Below are positions 48,002 through 59,998 of a stretch of DNA of 64,000 bases, one piece after another (positions within the stretch are counted from its first letter, which is position 1; every line of letters starts with the position of its first letter). Below the pieces are notes generated by a model that saw nothing but the letters and a program-made list of their open reading frames with translations, was not told where the DNA came from and did not search any database. Position numbers and translations under genes: made by a program. Source of the stretch: Dillenia suffruticosa (Eukaryota > Streptophyta > Magnoliopsida > Dilleniales > Dilleniaceae); the NCBI GenBank assembly GCA_033439265.1, contig JAVTVX010000011.1, positions 11,036,590-11,100,589 on the forward strand, read 5' to 3'.

Positions 48002-50559
48002 TCAATTTTCATGCGATAGGGTGGGACAATGTCGTCGATTATGTCCTTGTCTGCTACAGAGACCACATCTAATTTGTTTTGTGCATGTTCTCCGATTATG
48101 ACCATCTGCACTACAACTACCACATGATGACTGCGAAGTTGACTCGTGAAGATCCATCTTGTTATGATATCGAGATGACTTAGATCTTCCTATCATCCGT
48201 CGAAGAGATCCATCGGGAATGACAATGGGGTACGAACCCATGGGCCATCTAGATCTATCTCCCACTGGCCAAAAATGAGAATCGTACACATGAAGTTGAT
48301 GTTCCCATATATACCATTGACCGACGATCATATGCACGTCGATCATCGTTCATGTTAGTGCAGCGATTGCATGCGAGCAAAGTATTCTATAAGTTTGCCA
48401 CTTTCCGCATGTGCAATGTTCATTCTTGACGTCGACGATCTGTTTGTTACCTCCCTTGTGGCCATACCGAGTTTGTCGTTTCCCTGTCTCTATCTCAAAA
48501 ATCCCATCCTCCCTACTAAATGAGATCACCGTATGGACGTTAGCGGTGTTCATCTACCTTCCTAGTATGACATTTGCATACTTCGTGTACCGCTCTCCTT
48601 TTGCCATTCCCACATTCGCCTTAGCGCCTCTAGCCTCAAAGTAGTTTACCGAATTATAAAAGGTTTTAAGTACCAATGCTGAAATAGGTAGATTTCTTAT
48701 ACCTTTGAGGATGGCATTATAACTTTCACTGATATTGGTCATCATGTAGCCAAAACAAAAACCACCATCATGCGAAAGGGTCCACTGTTCAGGGAGAATG
48801 TTCGCAAAGTATTTAGGGGCATCATCTTTTATCTCCTTCAACCTTACCATATAAACATCAAATTTCTTTTGTTGTCGTTGTAAAACAGCAATAGTGGCGA
48901 CTCTCTTACAAGCTTGGCTTTTGTGATGGGTGTTAAAATTACTAACGACATGTCTCATACAAAAGTGCCACACACTATTTGGAGGTGACCATCCAAACCT
49001 AGCCGAGCAACAGTTGCTCTTATCCCTTCATGTCGATCTGAAATCAAGCAAAGGGGACCCTGCTTATCTCCAACAACAAAGTCTCGTACGCATATCAAAA
49101 GCCACGACCATGATGCAAGTGACTTAACATCCGCTAAAGCAAATGCCAACGGAATAATACGATTCACCCCATCCATACTGCATGTAATCAACAACGTGTG
49201 CTTGTATTTCCTATACAGGTGAGTCCCATCTATACTTATTAATGGCCGACAACTCCTAAATGCAGTGATACTATGATCAAATGCCCAAAACACTGAGTCA
49301 AAAACCCTTTCACCATTTGCTCGTGGCGGTCCCAACTTCTATGAAACTTGTGATCCTGGATTACTTTGGACTATTGCACCCAAAACCCGCAGTAGCTCTT
49401 TGTATGATTCCTCTCAATCCCCGTATACCATTTCTATGGCCCTTCTTTTCACAGCCCAAATACGTTTTCGGGAAACTGCATATATGGTTTTTTCTGCCAT
49501 AACGGTTCGCAAAAAAGAGACTTTCATACTTGGGTCTTCCCGTACGTAGTTAAGAAAATGTCGAACCATCAAATTTGAATCCAATTGCCTATGATCTTGC
49601 GTCAACCCAATATTAACACATGTGTGCGGTCTCTTTACAACAGTTATCACAAAGGCACTAAGAAGTCTTGTTTTACATGCACGCAACCTCCACTTACAAC
49701 CATTATCTCTTTGAGTACATATCGCTGTCCACATTGTAGGGGATGATCTCCCAACACGAAATTGATAGTGATGCTCCACATAATGCATTTTCACAAAGTG
49801 TATAAGCTCCCCCTTCGACTCGATCTCGTTCCTTTCTTCAATTCATTGCTAAAACTCCCACTATCACTTCTCAATCTACAATCTTCCTCGAAACTCACAT
49901 AACCATCTCCTTCCGGTGCAGTTGTAATGAAAGGAATTGAGTTATCAACTCCGCCATTGACATTTCTCCGACCACCACCAATGGGTGCGTCACTCCAGAG
50001 GATCCCAATATTATTTGGTTCGCTGAACTACCACCACTACCATGACAAACTTCTCCAACATCTTCTTCTTCATCATCGTCCTCTTCTTCTGCCTCTTCTT
50101 CCGCCCCATCTAACTCAATTTCTTCCTCGTCCACATCATTATCCACACCTGCGCTAGCAAGATCCACTCAACATTCGAGTTCTGGATATTCATCCGTATA
50201 ATCGTAATCTTGCTGCACGGATGTACTAGCATTGTATGTCTTTACATAAAATTCATGCGTCATACCTACTCCCATACTCACCACAAACTCCATTAAGTTC
50301 AAAATATCATCGTCATCACTAATTGGTATCAATTCGTACTGTATATTCCCTCTTGCATATGTGATACAGGATAACGATAATAAATCTCTACATGTTGTCT
50401 CCTTAAATTTATCTGAAGACCCTTGCACATCACGAAGACCAATTCATTAAACGATGCATTTCTCCTAACCTGAATCAACTTTGAAGGCCCACAATCATAA
50501 TCGACTCTATTCTAAACCGTCACAATTTCACCATTTGTGTAATATAATAATCTCACCAT
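48002..50559 (-). pseudogene. MULE mudrA-type transposase
   Basis: The start ATG is at 50557-50559, just before the conserved YYTNGEIV motif. Then come the N-terminal domain (LIPISDDDDI), an acidic stretch (about 50120-50060), and the zinc-binding region (CKWRLRA...RPHTC, about 49700-49620). The MULE catalytic core follows, with LISIDGTHLY (Asp at about 49228) and CLISDRHEG (Asp at about 49036). A SWIM finger (CTCGKWQTYRILCSH, about 48420-48375) and two C-terminal CCHC-type knuckles (48100-48020) close the protein. Defects include stops near 50513, 50168, 48554 and 48350, and frameshifts near 50345, 49850, 49400 and 48960. All domains of the family are present in order, but no product is possible. 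Confidence 0.88.
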
Positions 50560-51216
50560 TTCCGCTATTTCTACTCAACATTAAAAAATAATTTAAGCCT
50601 AAATTAGAAACCCTAATTCGGTCCTACAAATAAATTTCAAACAAATCAACAAACAATTACTAATAATTACCTTTTTTTAACCTTAAATTTTAATTCGGTT
50701 CTAACTTTAAAAAACCCTAATCCCTAAACAAATCAACATGACAAAGTTAACCAATCTCTAAATTTTTTTAAAACCCTAATTCGGTTCTAAATCCTAATTT
50801 TTTTATAAAACCCTAACCCTAATTTTATCTTAAGTTTAAAAAATCCATAAACCTTAATTTTTCTTATTCAATCTCTACAAAATATTATTCAATAAATTAA
50901 GAACACTCAAATTTAACAATGTATATAAAAATTTAATCAATTTAAACATATGAAATATTATGATTTGTAAATGAAGAAAAAGTTTTTACATTCACAAGAA
51001 TGGACTGTGCAGGTCTTCTAAATGCTTGGATCGCCCTCAGTTCAGTATCCCGAGATTGCAGATATCCTTCGATGTTGTAGATCGACCACCAGTAAGAGCA
51101 GAAGCAGTAACCCACAATGGAGGAAGAGAGAAGAAAACAGAAGGAAGAAGGAAGAAGAAGAAAGAAGGAAAAAGAAAGAAAGAAAAAAAGGGCGGTGGAA
51201 GGTTTAAGGCACAAAC
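50560..51216 (-). other. MULE 5' flank, noncoding
   Basis: AT-rich with AAACCCTAA-like words at 50700-50830, resembling plant telomere-type motifs in a degenerate form. A GA/AAG-rich run lies at 51120-51195. No gene. Confidence 0.45.
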
Positions 51217-51400
51217 ATGTCAAGTCTTAGACTCGACATACACAGTGCATGTCGAGTTTTCAAGACTCGACATGCACTGTTCATGACTGTTGAGTTTTGA
51301 AAACTCGACATGCGAACAGTTAAGAGGCATGTCGAGTCTTAAAGACTCGACATGCATGAACAGTACATGTGAAGTCTCGAAAACTCGACATGTTGTGTCA
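51217..51400. repeat. Array of CATGTCGAGT / ACTCGACATG palindromes
   Basis: At least five copies of ACTCGACATG or its complement in alternating orientation. One pair has perfect 15-base arms (51243-51257 and 51265-51279, loop TTTCAAG). Another has 14-base arms (51327-51340 and 51342-51355) separated by a single A. Such arms could extrude or fold in RNA. They lie at the right edge of the MULE, just before block Y. Confidence 0.8.
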
Positions 51401-53449
51401 ATTGCGGAATTTCTTTCCCGCGAGTGATGTTTTAAAAATTTTTTTATTTTTTATGGTTATATCCATACAAAGCTCCTCCCAACTCGTCCTTGGCTCTTGA
51501 GGGACAGGACCCTGAAGTGAAGGGTCTATCCCGCCTCTTATGGTAGGTTGGACTAAAAGATAAGGATCTGTCCTGTCTGTACAAGCGACAAGGGATGGGA
51601 TGCAACCATCTCATCCCTTCATAAAAATTTTGATTTTTTTTTTTCAGGGTCTGGCAGGAGATCACTTCAAGAGAACAGGGAAGCAGAACAATTCATTTTT
51701 TGTTACAAAAGAATAGTGAAGTCTAAAGTCCCTTCATTTTTTTATTTCAAAGTTTGCAAAACCTAAGTTATAGAACAAAGAAAGAATAATACATAGAGAA
51801 AGAGAAGATCAAGAGGAGCTTATCGAAGCTATTCTAGAGGTTATTTGTCTTTAAGGAGGAGAAGGACAGGAAACCCTAGCTTTAAGGTTCAATCATCTTC
51901 AAGGACAAGAGAGATACAAAACTCTAGTCTAGAGGTCTGAGGTCTGTCTTCAAGGTGGGGAAGACAGATCATCACGGTCGCCATCTTTGAGGAGGAGAAG
52001 AGAGATCATGTGTTCACCATCGCCTAATCGTCTTTGATGAGGAGAAGAAAGAGATGTCGTTAACGCCATTGCCAAATTGCCTTGGAACAGAAGAAATGGA
52101 CAGACTGAGCGGTCTGTATTGTGGTCATGAAACCCTAGCTTTGCTGATGAGCATCGGCTCAAGTGGCATCCTCTCTCAAGTCCATTATGTAAAAAAACCA
52201 AAAAAAAAAACACTAGCTTTGCTTTTTTTAGGCCCCAAGGGACTAGCCCATCCCGTCCTGTCCTAGCCCACAAGAAAATTGGGTCTGTCACATCCCATCC
52301 CTTCTACGAGAAGGGACTAGATCCTTAGGTCCATCCCATCCCTAATTCTCGGATGAGACAAAACATACTGGCACTTGTCGACATCTATATAATTATATCC
52401 ACTTACAATTATTAAAACTAAAATAGTGTATATATTAACACTACAAAAAAACATGGTTTTAGCCATGGATTTTCACGACGGAAAAAATTTGTCGCTATTT
52501 TGCGACGAATTTAGCGATAAAAACTTTTTCGTCGCTAATTTGCCATAAAATTTGCAACGAAAAGAAAGTCGTGGCTAAATTCGCGACGGACACATCATTC
52601 GTAGCAAAATTTATCGCTAATTAGTGACGAAAAAATTTTCGTTGCTACATTCGTCGCTAATTAGTGACGAAAAAATTTTCGTTGCTAAATTCGTCGCTAA
52701 TTGGCAACGAAAAATTTTTCGTTGCAAATTTTATCGCTAAATAGCAATGATGGCTAAATTTTGTCACGGATTTAACATCCATCGCAAAATTTAATCTTTT
52801 TTAAATAGAATTTTATTTTTTATTTTTCTTTTTATTTTATTAATATGTAATATTTAAGTTAAAAATTAATTTAGCAACGGATTTGTTTTCCGTCGCTAAA
52901 TGAAAATCCCAATACGTCGCTAAGTTTTTTATATATAATTAAATAAAATATAATATTAATATAATATTTAAATTAAAAAATTAATTTAGCAACGACGAAA
53001 TTTATCCGTTAGTAATTTAGCGACGTATTAAAATCTGTCGCTGAATTTAATCTTTTTTTAATTAGAATTTTATTTTATTTTTATTTTATTTTAATAATTT
53101 CAGCGACAGATTTGGAAATCCGTCACTGAATTTTATCTTTTTTTAATTAGAATTTTATTTTATTTTATTAATTTATGTTAACAAATCATATTATTATTTT
53201 ATAATATTTTAATTTACATTTTATTTTATTATATTATATTTCATTTTTTTAGAAGAATAATATTATTTAATTCTTAAAAAAACCATATATTTTATTTTAT
53301 TTAAATTATATATATATTTTTAATTAATTTATTATTTTTTTCTTTTTTTGTTTGATTTAATATTTTTTATTATTGTATAGGTAACTTTTTATTTTATTTG
53401 TACTATTTTATTCAATAATATAAATTTTTTAATTAAATATTAATCTGTC

Positions 53450-53590
53450 AGGACCGCTAGCCTGCGCGGGCGCCGGCGCATGCACGCACGGGCGCCTGCC
53501 TGGGTGCCTGCACCCTGCGCACGCTGCTTGGGTGCCCACGCATGCCTACCTGGGCGCCTGCGCCCCAGCAGGCGCACCCCTGTTGGGGCG
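53450..53590. other. GC-rich patch inside the CACTA element
   Basis: A sharp composition change with GGGCGCCTGCxTGGGTGCC-type repeats. The open frame here is compositional. A second patch lies at 54410-54560. Confidence 0.6.
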
Positions 53591-54292
53591 TCCTTCATTA
53601 TTTTAATACTAAAAAAATTAATAAAATGCAATTGAATGGATTCTAAATTCGAATTTCGGATTTCGGATTTGAACAGAAAACATATCACCATTGCACCACC
53701 GATTAGTGTTGTGTGATAATATTTTTTTTTCTTTCTTCCTCCTCATTTGTTTTTTATTCTTACTTTTTTTTCCTTATCTCTATTTTTAGGTTTTTTTTCC
53801 TTTCTATTCTCATTTCTTATATATAATAATTATATTGAAATTTTTTATAACGAATAAAAATATTTTGTGATTAAATATATAGATTTTTTAAATTATTAAT
53901 ATATTATAATTTTTTTATAATTATAATTTTATAGTTTTAACATGTTGTAATCCATTTTTAAACTATGGATTAAAAAAATAAAATAAAAATGAAAAAATAA
54001 TAATAAAATAATAAAAGAAAAGAAAAAAGAAGAAATCAAAATATAATATTAATATATTTTTTAATTAATTTATTATTTTATTTTAAATTAGTATTTTATT
54101 ATTTTTTATTTTATTAAAAATTATCATATTTATTATTTTTAATTAATATTATTTTAGGTTGGTGGTATAAATAAAAAAAAGTTATTATATTTATTATTTT
54201 AAATTGTTATTATATATTGTTTTATTATTATTAGAAAAATGTAAAGGAAAGATAATAAATAATAAAAAAAAATTATATCACATAATATCCTT

Positions 54293-54345
54293 TGGGTTGG
54301 TGGTTTACAGGTTGCATGTGCGTGCAGGAGTTCGGAGTTCGAACC
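54293..54345 (+). other. Pol III A/B-box-like pair in the CACTA interior
   Basis: TGGGTTGGTGG (54293-54303) and GAGTTCGAACC (54335-54345) resemble the internal promoter of tRNA-derived SINEs at the right spacing. No cloverleaf or poly-A tail was established. Confidence 0.25.
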
Positions 54346-56225
54346 ACGGTGAAGGCAAAAGGCAAAGCAAACCACGGTGAAGGCAAAAGGCAAAGCAGTA
54401 TTTTTCAGCAATTAAGAGTTGATGCTGGAGCGCCTGTTGGAGCGCCTGCGAGGGGGTGCTGGCTCGGGCAGGTTGCAGGCTGGTGTTGGCTCTGGCGGGC
54501 GGGGCCATCCAGGCACGTGCTGGCTCGAGTGGGTAAGGGCGGCACGTGCGCTCCCTGGACATTTTGACGAATTTGGAATCAACGACGGATTTGGAATCCG
54601 TTGCTGAATTTAGCGACGGATTTTTTTATTTGTCACTAAATTAGGGACGGATAATTTTTTGACGGATATTTTTTTCCCTAAATTAGCGACGGATTTTAGC
54701 GATAAAAATTATCCATCGCTAAATTTAACGACGAATTTTAGATTTTCGTCGCTAAATTTAGCAACGGATTTTTTTATATCGCTAATTTGGTGACGGATAA
54801 TTTTTCGTCGTTGAATTTTGTGACGAATTTTAGGGACGAAAAATTATTTGTCACTAAATTTAGCGACGGATTTCAGATTTTCATCGCTAAATTTAGCGAC
54901 GGATTTCTAATTTTCGTCCCTAAATTTTTGCAACGTGTTATTAGCGACGAAAAATTTTTCGTCGCTAATGTTTTTAGTGACGAATTTTTTAAAATTTTCG
55001 TTGTTAAATTTGTGATTAAAAAGCTGTTTTTTTGTAACGTAAGTTTTTAGAAGTAATCTAATGGGTTCATTGCATATCTAATTCCATTTTGACATTGAAG
55101 TAATTAATCGGTGTGTTTTGCATTATACTTTCACGGGTTTCTTACTTGAAGGTACTAGCATCATACTAGTTTGGTTTAGAAAATATGGATAACCTTGATT
55201 AGATATTCTCTTTTTTTTTTCATGAATAAGCACAGTCTAAAAAATGCAATGGGACGGGGCAGGGTGTGCAATGAGGAAAAAACCAAGGTGTGCAAATGCA
55301 TCATCGTGGAGAGAGAGAGAATCAAATTCCGATTGACTCTATATTTAGTCATGCCACTATACTAATACCTATATTTAATGGTGGGTTGTTGCATGTTACA
55401 CATAAACAGCAAAAATGAAATTCAATCTCCATAAATATTACCATAGTTCAGTCAATGCCACTTACAAGACCCCCTTCACTTACATTTCTCTAAAGGCATT
55501 TAAATTTTTATAAAGGCAACCCTCTAAACAAATTGTCTTAATATCTCAAATATCCCCCTTTGCTTTTCTTTTTTTCTTTTTAATGCACAATGGGAATTAA
55601 TTATTTGCAAAATCAAAAGAAGGATTTGAAATATTAGTATAAAATTGTTAATTTTACTTAAAAGTTGTTGTAATATACCTAAATTTTCTCTTTTAATAAT
55701 ATTAAAGATCAGATATTAATTAATTGAAAGTAATTATGCAGAAAAAAGAATATAGGAATGCAACCAAAACTAGGATAGCATGAACGTGAGGGCGTATGTC
55801 ATGCATTTGTGTACCTTAGAAAATTTTGATTTTCACATATTTCAATATGCTTGAAGTAAAAATTGTAAACTTGTCTACACAGTAAAATATTTGATATCCT
55901 AAGTAGCATCAATCAAACCAGGTGTTTTAACATTATATTTTTAAGATATATACAAAAATAACTCTACAAATAACACTTGATTACCCAAACCTCTGAGGCA
56001 CTTGCAAGAATCGAAATTCTGTTTAGAAAAATATAAATATCCTGTAAGTTGGGTAGGATTTAAATGCTTAATTTTGTTTATTTATCGTTATAAAGTCATA
56101 ATCTATCAATTTGATTGCTTGGGATAGCCTTCAATATCCCAGCACGTGGTGGTGCAAATAGGACAAGAACATCAATCAGGTCAAATCAAATCAAACAGTC
56201 CTGAGAATCAAGTATTAGATCGTCT

Positions 56226-56893
56226 CCAATAGGATTATGGTACATCATCGATCTAATTTGAATTTAATTTTTGATAACTCAAACTCTAACAAAGTAAGTT
56301 CAAATTCTTCTCCTGCTCACGCAAATGTTCCCCCACATTAATAGAAATCTTCATCAAACTTCCAAAGGTGATATGACTTTGCATACAACATTTTGTGAAA
56401 TTTGAATCAAATTTCTCATTTATAAGTGGACGAGAGTGAGGGGAAAGAGAAGATATATGAGACAAAGGGGTTAATTTTTATTTTTTTTGGTGGGGTTGGG
56501 TTTGGATGTAGGGTTAGAAATGGCATTATGTGGAAAACTATGGGAGAAAAAGACATGGCAACCAACTTGGACTTGGAGGCACAACCACGCATTGAATTTA
56601 ATGAACCTTTTTTTATTTTTTGATGGGGAATATCAAAATTAAATATAAAAAAAAGTGGGGTCCAATTCCAAAATCCAAAACACATCTTGCCTGATTTGGC
56701 AAAAGCAAAAGCCAACTGTGAGGGACGGATTCCCCACCGACACTTCTCCATCTTCTTTCTGTCCTACCCTACTCTACCTATCCATTTTAATTCACCCTTC
56801 GCACCTCTTGGGCCACGTCCTATTACTACACTAGGGTTACGTTCACCTCTTGGGGCACGTGCTACTTTAAATTTTGCTAAATCAGTTGTACAT

Positions 56894-56951
<58 letters not shown>

Positions 56952-58100
56952 CATAATATGTCAAATATGCAATTGCAGATGCTTGCTACAGTGGTCTACA
57001 ATTAACTCCGCCCATTTTATTCCATAGTGAGTTGAGATCTTTCTCCCCATTTTTTTTTTTCCTTTGTATTTGATACCAATCAGGTTTGTGGCTTTTAAAT
57101 AAGGTTCTAACAGCTGCTAATTTTCTTTTTTACGAAAAATAATGATTATAATTATAATTTAACGATCATAAATTCATAAATTTTACTATTCACTAGAAAT
57201 CAAATAATGTCATGTGTCATTTACCCCACTAAGAAAGGGCCAGCTACCTTTTATCAACAAAATTCATGGTTAGCACAAAGCAAAGCCTTTGGGCCCTACC
57301 ATCATGAAATCTATGACTCATGGATACATTCTCATTCATGTACGTTCTCTTTCCAATAAAGAGCGACCAGTGTAAAGCAAATTATTAAGTGAGCAAGACA
57401 TTAATCTTCACTCAGTTGTGTGTGTCTGTTGGGGGGGGGGGAGGATGAGAATAAAAAGATTACAAGAAGATTTTGGCACGGGGTGAGTGCAACGCAGTGC
57501 AGTGAAAAACACATGAATATGATCCTTCTTCATCCTTGTATTTTCAATATAAATAATCTTTGATTATTAGAGTCACAACATAGGAGCAACTAATTTAAAT
57601 CCTCATACATGGTTCTAAAAAAAAATGCCTATAAGGGTTTTCTTTTAAGCTAAGCAATTGTAATGGTTCTTTCGGAACTTTCCTCAAAATCGTGAGCTTA
57701 ACAACCTTTCCTTCAAAGGGTCAAAGGTTGATAAGGCTAAATCTTTCCAGTTGCATACGCGTATTAATATTCTTAATGACTATTTGAGGAAAGATTTAGG
57801 TAATAAGGACAACACAGGCTTGGCCCACTAGTGAAGAATTCTTTTCATTGGGTTGGCCCAGTGTTTGTTCCTCCACAACCCAAGAGGGAAATAGGGTTGA
57901 GACGAGCCTAGTTACCAACAAATTGACTAGTATAAATATTTCAACTTATATATGAAGATTTTCTCATTGTGAATGACTAACTAGATCTAAAAATCTAAAA
58001 GGATATATCTATGATATGGTTAGTTGGTTAATATTCTTCACAAAGAATTGGTTACTTCATGGTAGGATCACTTACCATGTTTCGGTTAATTGGAGAATTT
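56226..58100. other. Intergenic with a (GA)n run
   Basis: No gene recognised. A (GA) microsatellite of about 28 units lies at 56895-56950 and a G run at 57430-57441. The frame at 56416-56751 (minus) has no domain. Confidence 0.55.
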
Positions 58101-58260
58101 AGAATTTGCACGCCTCGCCAATCAAGCTCCAAGGTTCAACTTTTGGGAATTGTAGCAGCAAGCTTTTTTTTTTTTTTTAATTGTATAAGAATTTGAACCT
58201 AAAATCACCTGAGGAGGAAGATTTGTACTAGTAGGCTGTCCCCTTGCGGACATTGTAGCA

Positions 58261-58276
58261 GGAAGCTTTGATACCA
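58261..58276 (-). other. PBS-like TGGTATCAAAGC
   Basis: On the minus strand the sequence reads TGGTATCAAAGCTTCC, like a copia primer site for initiator tRNA-Met. The adjacent bases do not end in CA and no LTR pair was found, so this may be chance. Confidence 0.3.
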
Positions 58277-58499
58277 CACACCAGGGCCCACCCAATGTGC
58301 TTCTCCAGAGTACATGGTTTGAGTATATTTGCGTGTGCTCGATGATTGTGTCCATACTTGATCCAAAAGGATAGTGGTTAATTATTCCACCCTCACCCAA
58401 AAAGGGAACAAAAAAAAAGGGAGGGATCACTCGGGATATGCAATGAGAGGAGACAGATTCTCAGGTTTCCAAACTGAATATCCTAGTGCAGTGGCTATA

Positions 58500-59092
58500 T
58501 TGTGCTCCAATGTTCAATCCGTACACCAGAAGATCTGCTCCAGAAGTTTATCTAAATAATCAATATTCTTATTCCTAAACTTACTTTTAAGAGAAATTGA
58601 TTGCTTAATATCATAGAAAGACGGGCATTTGAACCCCAAGTGGTGGCACAACAGCCACCACTGACAGGACGCAAACGAACAGGAGCATTTCACTTGAATA
58701 GTGGCCCTACTGGCTCCTATCCCAGAAATGGCTCTATTCATTAAAGTTCATCAAGAGGCAATCTCCAATAGACAATGCCAATGGAAATAATCCAAAAATA
58801 TTAGCTATTTTGATCAAATTCAACATGTATCTCAAAGTCCCATAGCAAGGAATTCCTCTTCCATGGGCACCAGAGTTGAACACCTTAGATTAATGATGGA
58901 TGGGATCCCATGCTGATTCAGTCTAAACAACCCATGTCATCAATCCTTTCTTTCTACATTGTACTGCTAAGGCTAAGGAAATTCGCAAGATAAATTTCTG
59001 TGATGAGATGAGAAACTAGGCATACATTCTTCTTTTCAGGCAATCCAACTCTTTGAACTTTGCCGCTGCAAAAATGTTGAGATGTCAGCCCA
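58500..59092 (-). other. 3' flank of the TIM14 exon
   Basis: Directly downstream on the minus strand; the part next to the stop codon (about 58930-59092) is the likely 3' UTR. The frame 58741-58514 was not recognised. Confidence 0.4.
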
Positions 59093-59249
59093 TTAGAATG
59101 CCGATCCACTACCCTTGGTCTTTCCTAACATTACGTCTTTTGCCTCGTTAATCTTGGAAGCCAGATGGTGACTACCACCAGCATCAGGATGGTTCGCTAC
59201 CATCACTTTTCTATGTGCTTCCTTAACCTGCTCAGGCTTCGTGCTTTCC
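59093..59249 (-). CDS. TIM14/PAM18-type mitochondrial import J-protein, last exon
   Basis: TIM14 (PAM18) is an inner-membrane J-protein that stimulates mtHsp70 in the presequence-translocase motor. The exon encodes 51 residues of the J domain plus stop. It includes the HPD motif within [20 protein letters not shown] and the family's C-terminal end ([12 protein letters not shown]). A splice acceptor AG (59251-59250) follows a pyrimidine-rich tract and gives the phase expected for a split Arg codon. No stop or shift is present. The upstream exons with the membrane segment are not found before 59930, where a retrotransposon begins. They lie beyond the window across a TE-filled intron, or are lost. 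Confidence 0.85.
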
Positions 59250-59251
59250 CT

Positions 59252-59831
59252 GATGAGAGCCAAAAACAGGACAAAGGGATGAAAAATGAGTACTATAAAA
59301 CCTGATGTGACATTTAAGAAGCACAAAACAGTCTCAAACGAAGTTAGAAGCAAACTAAAAATTACTAATAATGCACATCAAAATGTTTTCAAAGAAACAA
59401 CATGAGATTCTTTCTTGATGTAGGATATTTCAATATGTAAATGTATATGTATCTTACAATTAACGTAGAAAGTTAGAAATCAAAAAGAAGTACTTAATGG
59501 GGGCTGGAAGTACTCGATGTGAGGGAAAGAAAAGGATAATAGAAGTGGCTGGTTCCAAACTATGAACCCAGTATCAGCACACAATGTATTTTGAGTTTCC
59601 TGCCTCTTCATGGAGAACTCGGTTTCAACAGTGGCCTGATCTTGGAGTTGGGACAGAGCCAGCATTTAAATTATAAATTTCAGAAACTGCAGCTTCCTTG
59701 ATTACCATGTTTTGATCCCCAGTGAAACAACTAGAAATTGGATTCTTTCTACGTGCAGTACAGGCCACATGGACCTCCTCCAAAGAAAGATCGATATCTT
59801 GAGGCCTGGACAGATTCACTCCATGATGGCA
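59252..59831 (-). other. Presumed intron or flank upstream of the TIM14 exon
   Basis: The expected preceding TIM14 exon is not visible. Frames at 59480-59665 and 59625-59819 (minus) are not recognised. Confidence 0.4.
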
Positions 59832-59925
59832 GGCTTTGATACCAAATTGATGTGAGTTCTAGTATAGGATCTAATCAATAAATAGTCTACAAGGAATTCC
59901 TCTCTTCTCTTACCAGAGTTACCCT
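59832..59925 (-). mobile_element. Copia PBS and LTR-end fragment
   Basis: On the minus strand, TGGTATCAAAGCC (59844-59832) lies three bases from sequence ending CTCACATCA, as expected for the end of an LTR followed by an initiator tRNA-Met primer site. Only about 80 bases of LTR remain before the Athila-lineage sequence. Confidence 0.4.
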
Positions 59926-59998
59926 AGGTTTGACGGCTGAAAACTTGTTTCTAACAAGTTTTCTACCATATTTCCTGTTGTCACCTTTCAGTCAACCA

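Larger units (their letters stand above)
46541..51215 (-). mobile_element. MULE (Mutator-like) remnant with plant mobile domain
   Basis: A mudrA-type transposase (48002-50559) followed on the same strand by plant mobile domain (PMD) coding sequence (46541-47730). The left terminal inverted repeat is gone, cut at the SIRE junction. On the right no terminal repeat could be defined before block Y copy 3. MULEs that carry a PMD are known in plants, so the pairing is expected, though both parts are damaged here. Confidence 0.75.
52439..55039. mobile_element. CACTA element, non-autonomous, 2.6 kb
   Basis: Starts CACTACAAAAAAACA; the right end read in reverse is CGTTACAAAAAAACA, 13 of 15 bases matching. 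TAA flanks both sides (52436-52438, 55040-55042), the CACTA-type 3-base duplication. Block Y copy 1 has the empty site with a single TAA at 29775-29777. Subterminal regions (52470-52780, 54590-54990) are packed with TAGCGACGAA/TTCGTCGCTA-type motifs in both orientations, the likely transposase binding sites. There is no transposase. The middle contains two GC-rich patches and long A/T runs. Confidence 0.88.
51475..56225. repeat. Block Y, copy 3
   Basis: Same-orientation counterpart of 27006-30975. It matches from CCCAACTC at about 51479 and resumes after the CACTA insertion at 55040. It continues a little farther right than copy 1 and shares GGTACATCATCGATC with copy 2. Confidence 0.83.

Noticed and set aside
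49927..50157. Plus-strand frame opposite the MULE transposase.
   Set aside because: It is the complement of the acidic GAA/GAG-rich stretch of the real minus-strand coding sequence.
50700..50830. Interstitial telomere repeat from several AAACCCTAA words.
   Set aside because: The words are scattered and not in a continuous (CCCTAAA)n tract, and AT-rich sequence produces them by chance.
56416..56751. 111-codon minus-strand frame.
   Set aside because: No domain, low-complexity hydrophobic and Lys/Pro stretches from A/T-rich DNA, no splice or promoter context.
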